DNA of 64,000 nt from Auricularia sp. M13. Taxonomy: Eukaryota; Basidiomycota; Agaricomycetes; Auriculariales; Auriculariaceae. Each line of letters opens with the position of its first letter. Within the stretch, counting starts at the first letter, position 1. The notes under the pieces were generated by a model. The model worked only from the letters and a program-made list of their open reading frames with translations, searched no databases and was not told where the DNA came from. The position numbers were made by a program, and so were the translations under genes. Location: NCBI GenBank assembly GCA_037042915.1, contig CM073203.1, positions 2,542,001 to 2,606,000 on the forward strand, read 5' to 3'. Of this stretch, positions 43,501 through 53,929 are shown in pieces.

Positions 43501-44252
43501 CGCATTCCATTCCTGCAGCCCGACAAGGACTGTGGACCTGATCTCATGTTCGGATTACTCATGCGCGAGCGTATCGAGTTGCTGGTCTCAGTCCAATGCA
43601 AATGCTGGTCTACATTGCATTATGGGGGTGACGTGCTGAAAGCAGTTCAAAAGCTTGCACCCGAAGGAATCTATTCCACGAAGGTGAGTCCACGTACTGT
43701 TCATTGTCGTGGCTAATTTGTTACGCAAAAGAGGAGCGAAGAGACCGCCCGGACCGAGCGCAATCGTGAAAAACTCCTCAAACTGCTCGAGCAGTTCCCC
43801 GCAACTGAGAAATTGCCTATGCCAAAGGCAGACAAAGAGGCAAGTCTAATGGAATGTCTCAGGTCTGTTATTCGCGTTTGACTATCGACCGCAGCCCAAG
43901 TATAGCATGATTCGTGTCTTAGCGACGTTTGAATCGTCAGTCGCATGGCCGACCTTTGACGAGACGTGGGGCGAGTACCCTATTGCCAGCCTGTCGGATG
44001 AGTTTTTGAAATCCTCGACTCTCGAGTTTTCTGCACTTGAGAGAGCCTATGATTCCGCGAAGAGGCGCAAGGGTCCTACCCCCTGTTGTAGCAGCGCATG
44101 TCTATATACCATTTTAGTGACGCTCAATTACGTAGGATTTGAGGACGCCGATACCCATACAGTGCGAGATGTCCTCTTAGACGGCGCATTCCACGTCCCC
44201 AACGCGGCTAAGAAGGCTTATAGCGGATATACACAAATCCAGACATGCACCG

Positions 44253-46810
44253 TCAACTGCCATTGATCGTATCTAATACATCAGACATCTTGAATTCCAC
44301 CGGACGGGGCTGTTGTAGAAGATACGGTATCTTGATCATGGCAGCTGGTGGATCGTACGTTGTGCCAGGGCGACCAAGGCGAGAAAGACATAGCAAGTTT
44401 AGGATGTGATGTTTGGACTTAGATCGATCTGGTGCCACGAATTCGCTCCTAGTTAATGTCGCAAGTGAGAACCTCGCAAGGCTGCTGAAAAAGCGGGCGC
44501 GACTCTGTGCGTCCTGTGCGGGTTCAGCGACGGGACATACCAAAGGGGAAAGATACACACCTGTTTGTAAAACTCGTCTGGCCGTAACGGTACCACATGG
44601 TGGTCGCGCAGGACGCGCGAGTCACTGCCGGTGCGAAGAAATGTCTCGTCAAGGCCAACTAAGAGTCTCTGCGAGTTGGCCAGTTCGACGACGAACAGCA
44701 GAGCACAGCCAAAGCCGGGATCGGGAATGAGGAAGGGGCAAGGCGCATCGTCAAGCCAGTTGAATACATCGTCAGGGGTGGAGGCCAACTGAATGCATGC
44801 GTCAGAGCTCGGCCGATACCTCACGAATTGAGAACGTCGGCGCGCGAGCCGCGGGAGAACGAGCTGAGCGGTCTGCTCCGCCCATCCCGGTGGGCGGCCA
44901 TGGAAATCCAGGAAGGATTGTAGGCTTGGTGCTGGAGAAGTAATTAGAATGTCGCGCAGACAGCTCGCCAGTCCTTCCACAAACGATGACCCTCCCAGAG
45001 GATATGTCCTGTCTATGCTCCGCCGCCGGATGATATCGTGTATCCCATATTTTGAGGACGTCGATAGCCAGCGAGCTAGATTCAGCATGATCAACGGCTC
45101 AAAGACCAGCGCCCTGGATGGATTCCTTTCATATAGCGCCGCGCCGATGCCTACTAGCACAGGTGCTCCCGTGTCGCAGATCGTCGGTCGCCGGTGTAGC
45201 GCGTAGTTCAACGCTGCCATGCGCAATGCAGGCGCAACATAGCATTCTAGACAATATTAGATCTATGTATGCTCGTAAAGCATCAAAGTACCTTCTAGCG
45301 TCTCGTTTGTAAATGCCAGGCCAACATTCAGAAAGCGAAGAAGCGGCGATTCAGCCATTTGATGACCAGTAAACCGGGCAACCAGAGTGTTCATTACGTC
45401 TCGCAGTCTTGAAGTTCCGTAGACAAGGCAATGCATGACAAGTACGGCGAGGAAACGGTGTCTAAAGGGACATTAATATTCTGCAAGAAATCATTGAGAG
45501 AGCACGCGCCTGCCCTGGAACCAGGCATGGATGGTTTTGCACTCTACGACAGGAAATGACTCCCCAAAGAAATGCCGTAAATATGAACTGGTCCGTTCGA
45601 TAGAACTGAACTCTCCGAGGGCGTGGAACACCCGAATGGATCGCCTGTCGGACAAAGAATTCTTGATGGGCTCCGATACGACAGCTGTGTCGAGGAGAGT
45701 CCCAGCAACAAGTAATCGCGACGCTGGGAAGCAGTTGGCCACGCAATGGACCAGTGGGCGGAGCACAGGAACTCTGCGGCGATAATCGCGAGATGTGAAC
45801 GCTGCCGGATACATGCGCATCGCGACGTTAGACTCATCGATGGCCACAAAGCATATCCGTGATTGGACAGTTGCGTAAAGCGTAGAAATCCGAGAAGCGA
45901 TATCTACTTCGTTGAGCTGAGCAACTACGTCCGTTAGATGAGAGAAAATGTCGGTATTGAGACAGGTGCGCGGGCGCAACTGCAGTAGAAGCCACTTGAT
46001 GCGTGCTGCTGAATCTGAGAGTTCCGCGTCATGCAATGCCTCACAGAAACGCTGAAAGATGAGCAGGCGAGCAAGAATCACAGAATGGAATCGGTGCTGA
46101 GCTATTCGGCGATTATGATCGAAAGTTTGTCGTTGAGCATTTGAGAGTCGGCTGGTGACAGCAATCGTCATTTCGAAGCCGACATCGTCGATGAGCGTGC
46201 TGTCAATTCCGCTCAGCGCTTCAGTAAGGTCCAGAGAGCCGTATGGGTCGACGGCAGCGTCAGAGGTACAAGTAAAGTATAAACCCCAGTGACTGGCGAG
46301 TGTCTCAAAGAGTAAACGCGTTTTCCCGGTACCCGATGTGTTAGAGATATATCTGCAGGATGCGTGAGTCAAGGCTCGAGAAGGCGAAACGGGTTCACAT
46401 GTGATCATTCCCCGCGACCAGCTGTTCGAGCCGCGACGGGAAGGTATCGTCGAGAAGTTGCAAGTTTCCCAATTGGTACAAGAGCATGTCCGGCTTGTTT
46501 CTCTTTTCTTCGCGACCGATGAGGGCTGGTATACGTAAGTTGTTGAGGGGCGCGAGCTGTGCTGGTTCCCAGGACGCGACACCCTCATAGGTCGAGGGCG
46601 GCTCCCACTGCGGATGATCGCTCTTAGAGTTGATATACGCCTTTATCTCGTCGATATAGATATCGAAAAAATTATCGACGGTGACAGGAACGTTAGTCGG
46701 GCTGGAAGAGCCTGGAGAATATTGTCCACGTTTAAGCAATACAGCAATAAATATCGTGAAAGACACGGAGCCATACCAGTGCTATCTGAGCCAGATGAGT
46801 GACGAGGCAT
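44253..46810 (-). CDS. CRN-like P-loop NTPase, family A copy 3
   Basis: ATG at 46810-46808 starts a short exon (MPRHSSGSDST). Next come SSSPTNVPVTVDNFFDIY, IPALIGREEKRNKPDMLLYQ, the P-loop SNTSGTGKTRLLFETLA (about 46330), RICFVAIDESNVAM (about 45840), VAGTLLDTAVV, GRHRFLAVLVMHCLVYG (after an intron with a GC donor at about 45510), FEPLIMLNLARWL, and PDPGFGCALLFVVELANSQR (about 44690), ending at TGA 44255-44253. As in the other A copies, the nuclease-like block lacks Lys. The last coding bases overlap those of the convergent gene B2 by 14 bp. The gene upstream of it on the same strand is the damaged GH16 copy, as with A1. Confidence 0.7.
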
Positions 46811-46914
46811 AGGTGCAAGCCGGTGCGGATGTTGTTGATGACGCCTAGGTGAACAGCATGTGCGAAGCAAAGGCCAACCGCTCCGGTCGGAGATTGAAAC
46901 GCGCTTCGGCCGAA

Positions 46915-48921
46915 TCCGCTCCTCCTCTGCGCGCTATTTTGCTAGCCAGGTGCCGTATGAATACTAGCACTGCGCGCTGTGACTCAATGTTTGACGGCCA
47001 TTATAGGCGCTCCATGCTCGCACAGCTTGGAAAATGCACTGGTTATTCTCTTTCGACTTTTCCGGGTAGCCTTGGCCAAACGTATCAGGTTCATCTTAAC
47101 ATGCCACTTTAGAGACGACGAAGCCACCTCAAGCCGCAAACTTCAGACATCGTGGAACTCTACATTCAGCCAAACCCGATCGCCAACGCTGTCAACTAAC
47201 ACTTCTGGTACATTCGTACCCAGTCGACCGCCATACCCCTCTTCTTCACATCTGTCGGCCATGTCGGATACCACTTGTCCTTCGCGTCGATGAAGTCTTT
47301 CATCGCAGCTAAATCCCGATCGCTCAGGCACCACATTCTCGCGAATATCTGACACAACATACTGGGCGAATTATCGAACCAAGGCTTGTCGCCAACGTTG
47401 TCTGGGAACCAGCCGTTTGTCCTGTTGCTTTCCGTCAGATTCTGCGACCTGCAGCTGCAGCCAAGCGTCATACCCGCCGACAGCGACGTTGAGGATCAAA
47501 TAAAAGTCCTGGTCGAATGGCGCGACATTGCCCTTTCCTTGCCACGGGTTCGGCAGCGCATCGTAGTGCGTTCCATTGTAGAACGCGGGCGGAAACTCTC
47601 CGCGCTCCCAGAACGGCTTGGTGAAGCGGTAGTTGAAGATGCGCACCGTCCGCTTGTCGAGATATATCCACCTGCGCATAAGCCGGCATCAGCGCCACCT
47701 GCCAGCTCCCAGGGCGGCATCCGAAGTGAAGCGCGTACATGAACTTTTCGTCCCATTCGACGACATAGGTATGCCACTTGTCGGAATACGTGCCGTGTCG
47801 ATCTTGCCATTTACCCGTCGTCCTCCAGGCCGAATCGAAGCCGGTTATGGGTCCCCAGTGGATGGTGGACGTGATCCAGTCGGCGCCCATTGCCCCGTAC
47901 TTCCAACCATTTCCTCGGCTTTCGGCGATCTGCGCAGGGACACAAACTCAGGAGCTCTGAACTCGACATGGGAGCGACGCTCACGTCTATCTCTCCGGAC
48001 GCGGGCCAAGGGCCGTACGCATTGTTCGTTGGCAACATCCATATGGCGGGCCAAAGCCAATCGCTGTGGACGGCCTAGTCAGCGCGCTAGGACCGAACGA
48101 ATCTTAACCACCTACCCCCGTCAGCATCCGCGCGCACACCTCGACGCGGCCGTATTTTATGCTGTGGCTGATCTTGGTCGTCAAGCGCGCGCTCATCACC
48201 GGGTTGACGACCTGGCCAAGGGTCGAGTTCGACGTTGCGATGCAGTTCGTCGTGTTCGGCGCCTCGCCCACGAGACCCATCAGCGAGAAGACGATGTAGA
48301 ACCAGCGTGCGGCGGTCTCGCGCCCGTCACGGTGCTCAAGCCATGGCTTGTGGATATCACCCGCGAGGCGGCTCGATGCGAAGTTCTTGCGCACGTTGGC
48401 GCGTAGCTTGGGGACGCCATCAACGCCAGGCGACGGCTCACGCGCAGCCTTTTCGAACGGCGACACGGATGCTGCAGACTTGCGCTGGTTCACGACACCG
48501 TTGCCATTCGTAGTGGCCATCCCGAAGCCCGTGAAGCCGCCGAACAGGCTACCCATGGCGCCCGGCGCGATGCTCTTGCGCCGTCCCGGCTCAATCGACT
48601 GCGGCTCGGACAGCCTGCCCTGGAACGACGCGTTGTTTGAGACGCGCGTGGTGCCACTGGATGTCGTCCTCGTGGGCGGGGCGCTGGGCGCAGGCGAGAA
48701 CGAGAACGGTGTTGTCTCGGAAAATGGACTGTTCATTGGCGAGGCCAAGTTGGCAGCCGGCTTGGACGGCGGGAGCTCAATGCGGACCGTGCGTCCGCCC
48801 CCGCCGCTGCCCTGCGTGTCTCCCGAGCCGCGCGGGGCACCGAATGGACTCGAGAACGCAGGCGCGACGGACGCGCGGCGGATGTTGAGCTCAGGCGGCG
48901 ATGCCCGCGGTCCTCCCATCG
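46915..48921 (-). repeat. Inverted copy of the GH16 segment (source about 7555-9930)
   Basis: Close match in coding, intron and 3' flanking DNA, with scattered substitutions. About 390 bp of the source (about 8216-8605) is missing. The left edge continues into sequence shared with the upstream region of gene A2. The right edge (about 48921) joins abruptly to a copy of the SAP-domain gene. Confidence 0.88.
47193..48919 (-). pseudogene. Truncated, internally deleted copy of the KRE6/SKN1-like GH16 gene
   Basis: The copy starts inside the old exon 1 (GGPRASPPELNIRR). An ATG was created at the junction (48919-48917). It runs through the Ser/Pro-rich region, then jumps from FSLMGLVG straight to APNTTNCIATSNSTLG, removing most of the membrane anchor, all of exon 2 and the start of exon 3. 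The frame is kept across the deletion. The catalytic GEID and the following AESRGN exon and the MYQKC end are retained. Without its anchor and the first GH16 strands it is unlikely to work in the wall. A cytosolic chimeric protein cannot be excluded. Confidence 0.85.
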
Positions 48922-48924
48922 AGC

Positions 48925-50187
48925 GCGGCGCGCGGCAATGTTGCCCAGCACGACTGTGGCAACGTTGTCCAGCAGCCGGTCTTCGACAGCGGCGTTGCCC
49001 AGCAGCCGGTCTTCGACAGCAATGCTGCCTAGGTGGACTTCAACAACGCTGCCCAGGCCGACTTCAGCAATGTCGCCCAGGCGGACTTTGACAACGGTGT
49101 CGTCCAGCCCGTGTTCAACAACGACGCTGCCCAGCAGATCTTTAATAACGATGCTGCCCAGCCGGACTTCACCAACGCTGTGGCGGGTCCGTCGCACGGC
49201 ACCATCGACTCGAACAACCTGTTTGTGATGGAGCACTTCTCCAATGCAAGCGACGGCGGGGTGCAGCACACCCAGTCGGTGCTTGCGCACGGCCAGATCG
49301 ACCAGGCTGTGTTTGCCGGCGGCAGCGCCCCGACGCCGCAGGAGCTGATTGCGCAGCAGCAGATGCAACAGCAACAGCAACAGCAGCAACAGGATCTGGG
49401 CGTGTTTGTCAATGTCGATGGGAATGCGTTCGCCAACACGGACTGGAGCGCTTTTGGGGCGGGCTGGGATATGATGGAGGCCTCGGCGTCGTCCTCATCT
49501 CCGTCCACGCCGTCGATGACGTTCGACTCAGGCCCGTCTTCGCCGTTCGACTCGCCCTCGTCGTTCGACGCGTTGGATTTCAGCGGAGATACCCCGATGG
49601 ACGTCGACGTCGCGCAGATCATCACGCCCGAGGCGCTGCAGAGCCTCGCCGCGGAGTGGGAGAACGGCGGCGGGCTCGTCGACTTTGGCGCGTGCGCCGT
49701 ATCGCCCCAAGAGCAGGCCCAGATGCAGATGCCGCTCCTGCCGTACGAGCCCGAGCGCTGGCCGCCGGTGCGTCCCCCCGGGTCGTCGCACGCGTACGAC
49801 GCGCAGAGCCTGCACCTGTGGCGCGAGTACGCGTGCGGGTACCTGCCGTTCGCGCGGCCGCTGCTGAGCGACCACCTCATGCCCAAGTACCCGTTTGGCC
49901 GGCGCCCGTTCTGCCCCGTCGTCGAGCCGATGTACCGCGCGCGCGAGCGCTCGCTCGGCGCGTGGGTGCGCAACTTGATGTGGCTCGTGCAGCTGCCGCA
50001 GACGCAGCCGTCGTCGATGTTTGCCAGACGCGAGGGGAAGAGGAATGATCTCGTGACGTGCATGGGTCACAGTTACTTGTGTTCTCGCTGTAAGGTCTTC
50101 ATTCGCTCACGAGTCGTGTCACCGAGACGATGGTCCCAGGTCTTGAGTCCTCTGGCGATGGTCGGGCGCAAGGCTGTCGGCATGTAG
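48925..50187 (+). pseudogene. Partial copy of the SAP-domain gene (C-terminal half only)
   Basis: The segment begins within the 8-residue repeats (GGCAATGTTGCCCAGCA), contains a TAG in the repeat frame at 49030-49032, then stays open through TNAVAGPSHGTID, the polyglutamine run, SSFDALDFSGDTPMDVD and HLMPKYPFGRRPFCP to about 50043. There it leaves the parent sequence (ARREGKR followed by unrelated NDLVTCMGHSY) and stops at 50185-50187. It has no SAP motif and no promoter of its own kind. It lies head-to-head with the GH16 copy. Confidence 0.85.
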
Positions 50188-52650
50188 CTTGCGCAGGGCG
50201 TCTTTGGCCTCGCTATCGCGTGCGCGCCGTGACACGTGCCAACAGCATCCTCCAACTCGTCGAGTCGAATATAGTTACTTTGGACATGAACGATCCAGGC
50301 TGCACGCGGACTTCCAGCTGAGCGGATATCGGAGGAGGTGGACAGTGCGTGCAGTAGACGGCAGCATGGTGGTTTGAAAAACATGAGGAAGGCATATCAG
50401 GAAGGAAATAAGCCTGACTGCAGCCTTCAACTCTCGTATCCCAGAAAATCGTTCAGATCCTGGGGGTCCGCTGCCTGACGGGCTAATCACAACTTCGATT
50501 CGATGGCGTGACGAGGTTGACACGTTTCCAACTCCGCGCGCAACTTGGTTCGCGACGCGACTAGTCTCGTAACCAGACGCGACGCATCGGACTTTGAAAT
50601 TGGGACGGGCCGATGCGAAGCGTCTGGGAACTAGTCTCGTAACCAGCCGGTCGGGCAGCGGACTTTGAAACCCGGACACGTCCGCTTGCGGACCGTCTGG
50701 GACGAACGGGCGCGGTTTAGATATGTCACAAACGCAGATACTGAGCGTGACACGGGACTTCACCAATTCGCACCCTCTTACCTCTCAGCGACATGTTTCC
50801 ACAGACCATCTCAGAAACGATAGAGGCACATTTTTAGTAAAATATTTGGGATAAATTAAGCGTCCAAGAGGCCTAAAAAAGTCTGAAAGTGCTCTAAATC
50901 AACTTGAAAGGTGCTACAAAAATGCGTAGCGGTGGTTGCATGTGCGGGATGCGGCGGCTTGGACAGCAGCTGGAGGCCGTTCAAAGTCCGCACGGAGCCA
51001 TCCTCAACCAGCCGACCTCGCTTTAGTCGCACGGCTGCGAAGGAACGCGATTTATCTAAGCCGTTTTCGACCCTCTGCGGCCATGATATACTTATTTGAA
51101 GCTGAAATGCTCGGTTGAAGCTCACAAAAAAATGCACTATATGACCTAGCTAATTCGTCTCAAATTCGTCTAAAAGTCGTTCCTGTGAGGGTGCAGAGAA
51201 AACAATTTCTGAGTGAGGGTAGAGTAAGATTCGGTGAAGTCCTGTGTCACGCTCAGTATCAGGATTTGTGACATATCTAAACCGCGCCCGACCGTCCCAG
51301 CCGCTATTGAGGCGAGCCCCGAGCGGACTTCGAAATAGCGGCTGGTGACGAGCCTATCTGGGAACATTGGACAACATCATAACCGAGTGATGGCGCTGAT
51401 ACTGACGTGACGCGGGACTTAGTGAGTAGTCCAAACGCGTATGAGCCGGAAATAAGCGCCCGGCAAACTCCTAGCTGGTGGACTGTCCCGGGCAAAGATT
51501 AAGTCCTACGAGCAACTCTCCTTCAATTTTGTTGTGCCATAAATTATGAATATGGAGCATCTTGAAAGCTATGCTTTGATTTTGTCGCTCCAGTTGCCTG
51601 TTCGCACAGAGAGATAGTCCGACCCATGTTATTCCATGGACCGAGGCAAATTTCAGAGGAAAATCGAGCATAGAGTTGTTGAGAATAGTATAAAAAGAGA
51701 TCCTGCAAAAGGAGGGAAGTTTCTATGCTCTGGCTATGGAGATCATTCCCGGTCTTTCCTGTGAGAGTCTGCTCATTCGGAGGTAGCCGAGCTCACATGG
51801 GCACCCCTTCGCACTCAAGCTAAGGGTTTATGAACCTGCATAATTCCTCGATATATTAGCAAAATATGTTCCTGAGTATTAATCTGCACGATTTTTAAGA
51901 TAGCTCTGCTGAACATGCCGGCAGACTTATGCTCGGAGGTACTCGGATGCATTTGGGTGCCGCAGTGTTCACTCATCTCCCTCACTCGCGTGTGAAAGGA
52001 AGCATCTGTTGATGTATGTGAGGCTTTCTTATGGCTCTATTGTACCTTGTGGAAGAGAGAATGACCAAAAGACAGTCATGAGGCCCAGTGAAAACCCCGT
52101 ATGGTCGGAGCTACCCAAAGCTATCCAGACACATTCACTCACTCTCCGATGCTGCGACCAGATGTGGGTAGCCAAATTGCACTCTATCAATACTGTGCTC
52201 CACTCGGAGCAACTCACATCTACCGGATGAACCGACAATATGGCTCACTAGTTCTGGGTAGCTTGCAATAGATCATCACATTCTCAATGAAATCAAGGCC
52301 TCCAGTATATCTGAGTAGACAGCAATGATGTGTATATTATACTATGCACGACAGGTAATATAATATAAACCATACATCGCCGTTTCTCTCGGGCACGGCG
52401 GCTGTGGACAGGATTTGGGCGACACGCGGACGCGTGTCGCAACGAACGCGACGGCGAAACGGTGCCGGTGCCAAGCGCCAAATGTCGTGCGCCTCGTGCT
52501 GTAGATGGGGCCCACCGCTGCATGCTGCCGGATTGCCAGACGAGGATGTTCAACCTGTTGAAGGTCTGCATAAGTAGCAATTCAAGCCGAGTTGTAAAGT
52601 ACACACCTGGGCCCATAAAACGAGGTCTTTGCGGGGCACGCATGTGCAGC
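50188..52650. other. Non-coding stretch with dispersed and inverted repeats
   Basis: No gene recognised. 50540-51430 contains related repeats, listed separately. 51500-52350 is more AT-rich and holds only short frames. Nothing identifiable was seen in 51700-52400. Confidence 0.5.
50545..51430. repeat. Cluster of direct and inverted repeats, degenerate foldback
   Basis: A direct pair, ACTAGTCTCGTAACCAG(A/C)C followed by CGGACTTTGAAA, starts near 50559 and 50632. A longer arm at about 50697-50770 (GGGCGCGGTTTAGATATGTC, then GATACTGAGCGTGACACGGG) recurs inverted at about 51225-51292. A third diverged copy of the GTGACxCGGGACTT core is at about 51405. The spacer is about 450 bp. This looks like an old inverted-repeat transposon or clustered solo ends. 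Confidence 0.72.
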
Positions 52651-53929
52651 CATCACACGCGCGTGCCGGATCCGGTGTCGACAGCAGCAGAGGGAGCGAC
52701 GGCTGCAGCGGCTGCAGCGACGGCCACCTTCTTTTCCCGCGAAATTTCTTGCCAGCGCTGCAGATGTTTCATCAGATCCTGCAGTAGGACTGAACAAAAT
52801 GCATACCTTTTTTTCTTCGCTCGGAAGGCTGTCCCAGTATGCATTCCATGCTGTCTGGGACCCCCGAGGATTGCTATCGCACCATTCCTGCTTGCAAAGG
52901 TTCCTCGGACAGGCGTCAGTAGGATATCAAGCGGGGAGCTGCGAACGCACTTTGCAGTGATTGAATCGGTCGGTTTCCGCGCGCGCGCTTCCTTGGTCGG
53001 CGGCAGTAGTGTTGCGGCCTTGGCTGCGACGCCTTGCGCTACTGCGGTTGCTTGGGACAGCAATGACTTTGGTGCCGTGGCGGCCGTTGACGTAGAGGAT
53101 GTTGGTTCTGAGCGAGGCCGGGTGTTTGTTAGCGACAATGCAGACGCGCGCAAAGATGAAGACACATACGGAGTGCGATTGGAGCGGCGGACTGAATGGG
53201 AGCAGCGGGTGAAGCAAGGATTGGCGGGGCATCTGAAGACGACTGCAATGGGACGGGATGAGCGCCAGAAGCGGGGATGCCGTCAGTGGCGGGTGCCTTG
53301 AGCCCAGCAGCGGTGTCGACGAGAACAGTGGAAGCCGCCTGAGCATCTAACACAACGGTGGAGACCGTGTGAGCATCTGCCACTGTGGACGGGTCGGGAA
53401 CATCATGGTCAAACGGTGTAGAGCCAGTCGTTGCCCCAGCAGCTGGAACCAAAGGCGCAGGCTGTACCTGTGGCTCAACGGTCTCGGTTGGTGTTGGTGT
53501 TCGTGCTGTTGTCGACGGAGGTGCTTGCTGCGCCGTTGGCATGCCCAAAGCAGCTTGCATGTGAAGCGCAGGTGCGATTGACGCTGCAGCTTCCCATGAG
53601 AACGTCAAAGCTTGCTCTGTATCTGTAATACCAACCATGCTCACCGCTGTCAAGCTGTAGAGCTGCACCAATTTTTGGAGTTACTTCTGCTGCTTCAGAG
53701 GACCGGATGGATGTTCGGTCCAGCGCAGGGATAGGGAGGGTGTGCAAGGCAGTTAAATCCGCCAGCAATCTGCGCCGCGGCGCAGTGGCAGGGGCTGCTT
53801 CTGCTACCACCGTTGCCAATGGCGAGGCTGCTGCAGCGGCAAGCACAGGAGCAGCGGCCTTGGGTGCCTGCGTCGGCGCTGTGCTGGAAGGCACGCCCGA
53901 GGACCCTGCATTCCACCAAAAATGCGCAG
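52650..53929 (-). other. Possible further exons or decayed 3' part of the accessory gene
   Basis: Three successive minus-strand frames (about 53930-53700, 53670-53240 and 53120-52690) have biased Ala/Pro/Ser/Thr-rich composition (for example APKAAAPVLAAAAASPLATV) and look more coding-like than their alternatives. One contains SVLLQDLMKHLQRWQEISRE. They could extend the gene at 53930-55121 by splicing, but I could not find convincing junctions. Confidence 0.35.

Larger units (their letters stand above)
39651..44266 (+). pseudogene. CRN-like P-loop NTPase/PD-(D/E)xK nuclease, family B copy 2, broken by a 675-bp element
   Basis: ATG 39651 begins an N-terminal helical region like B1 (LDYLDAHRFAFNPLLNGN, TSQTNSN). 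The element at 39828 then adds TAA at once. The frame resumes at 40511 (DTGKFIRDMQRF). Downstream are IDPAMLLDIAGVKR, ELPDLLLHRLG, LKNAAGVGKTRMLFELLAKR (P-loop, about 41770), FIILDEVHVPAAEF (Walker B, about 42275), FWLPGR/RYLSTFIQWII, RGYAFEDVLMFVLWQTF, DCGPDLMFG and LLVSVQCKCW (about 43590), the last being an intact D...QxK nuclease core. The C-terminal frame continues about 50 residues past the position where B1 stops, and ends at TGA 44264-44266, inside the 3' end of the opposing gene A3. Apart from the insertion, no other break was noticed. Confidence 0.72.
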
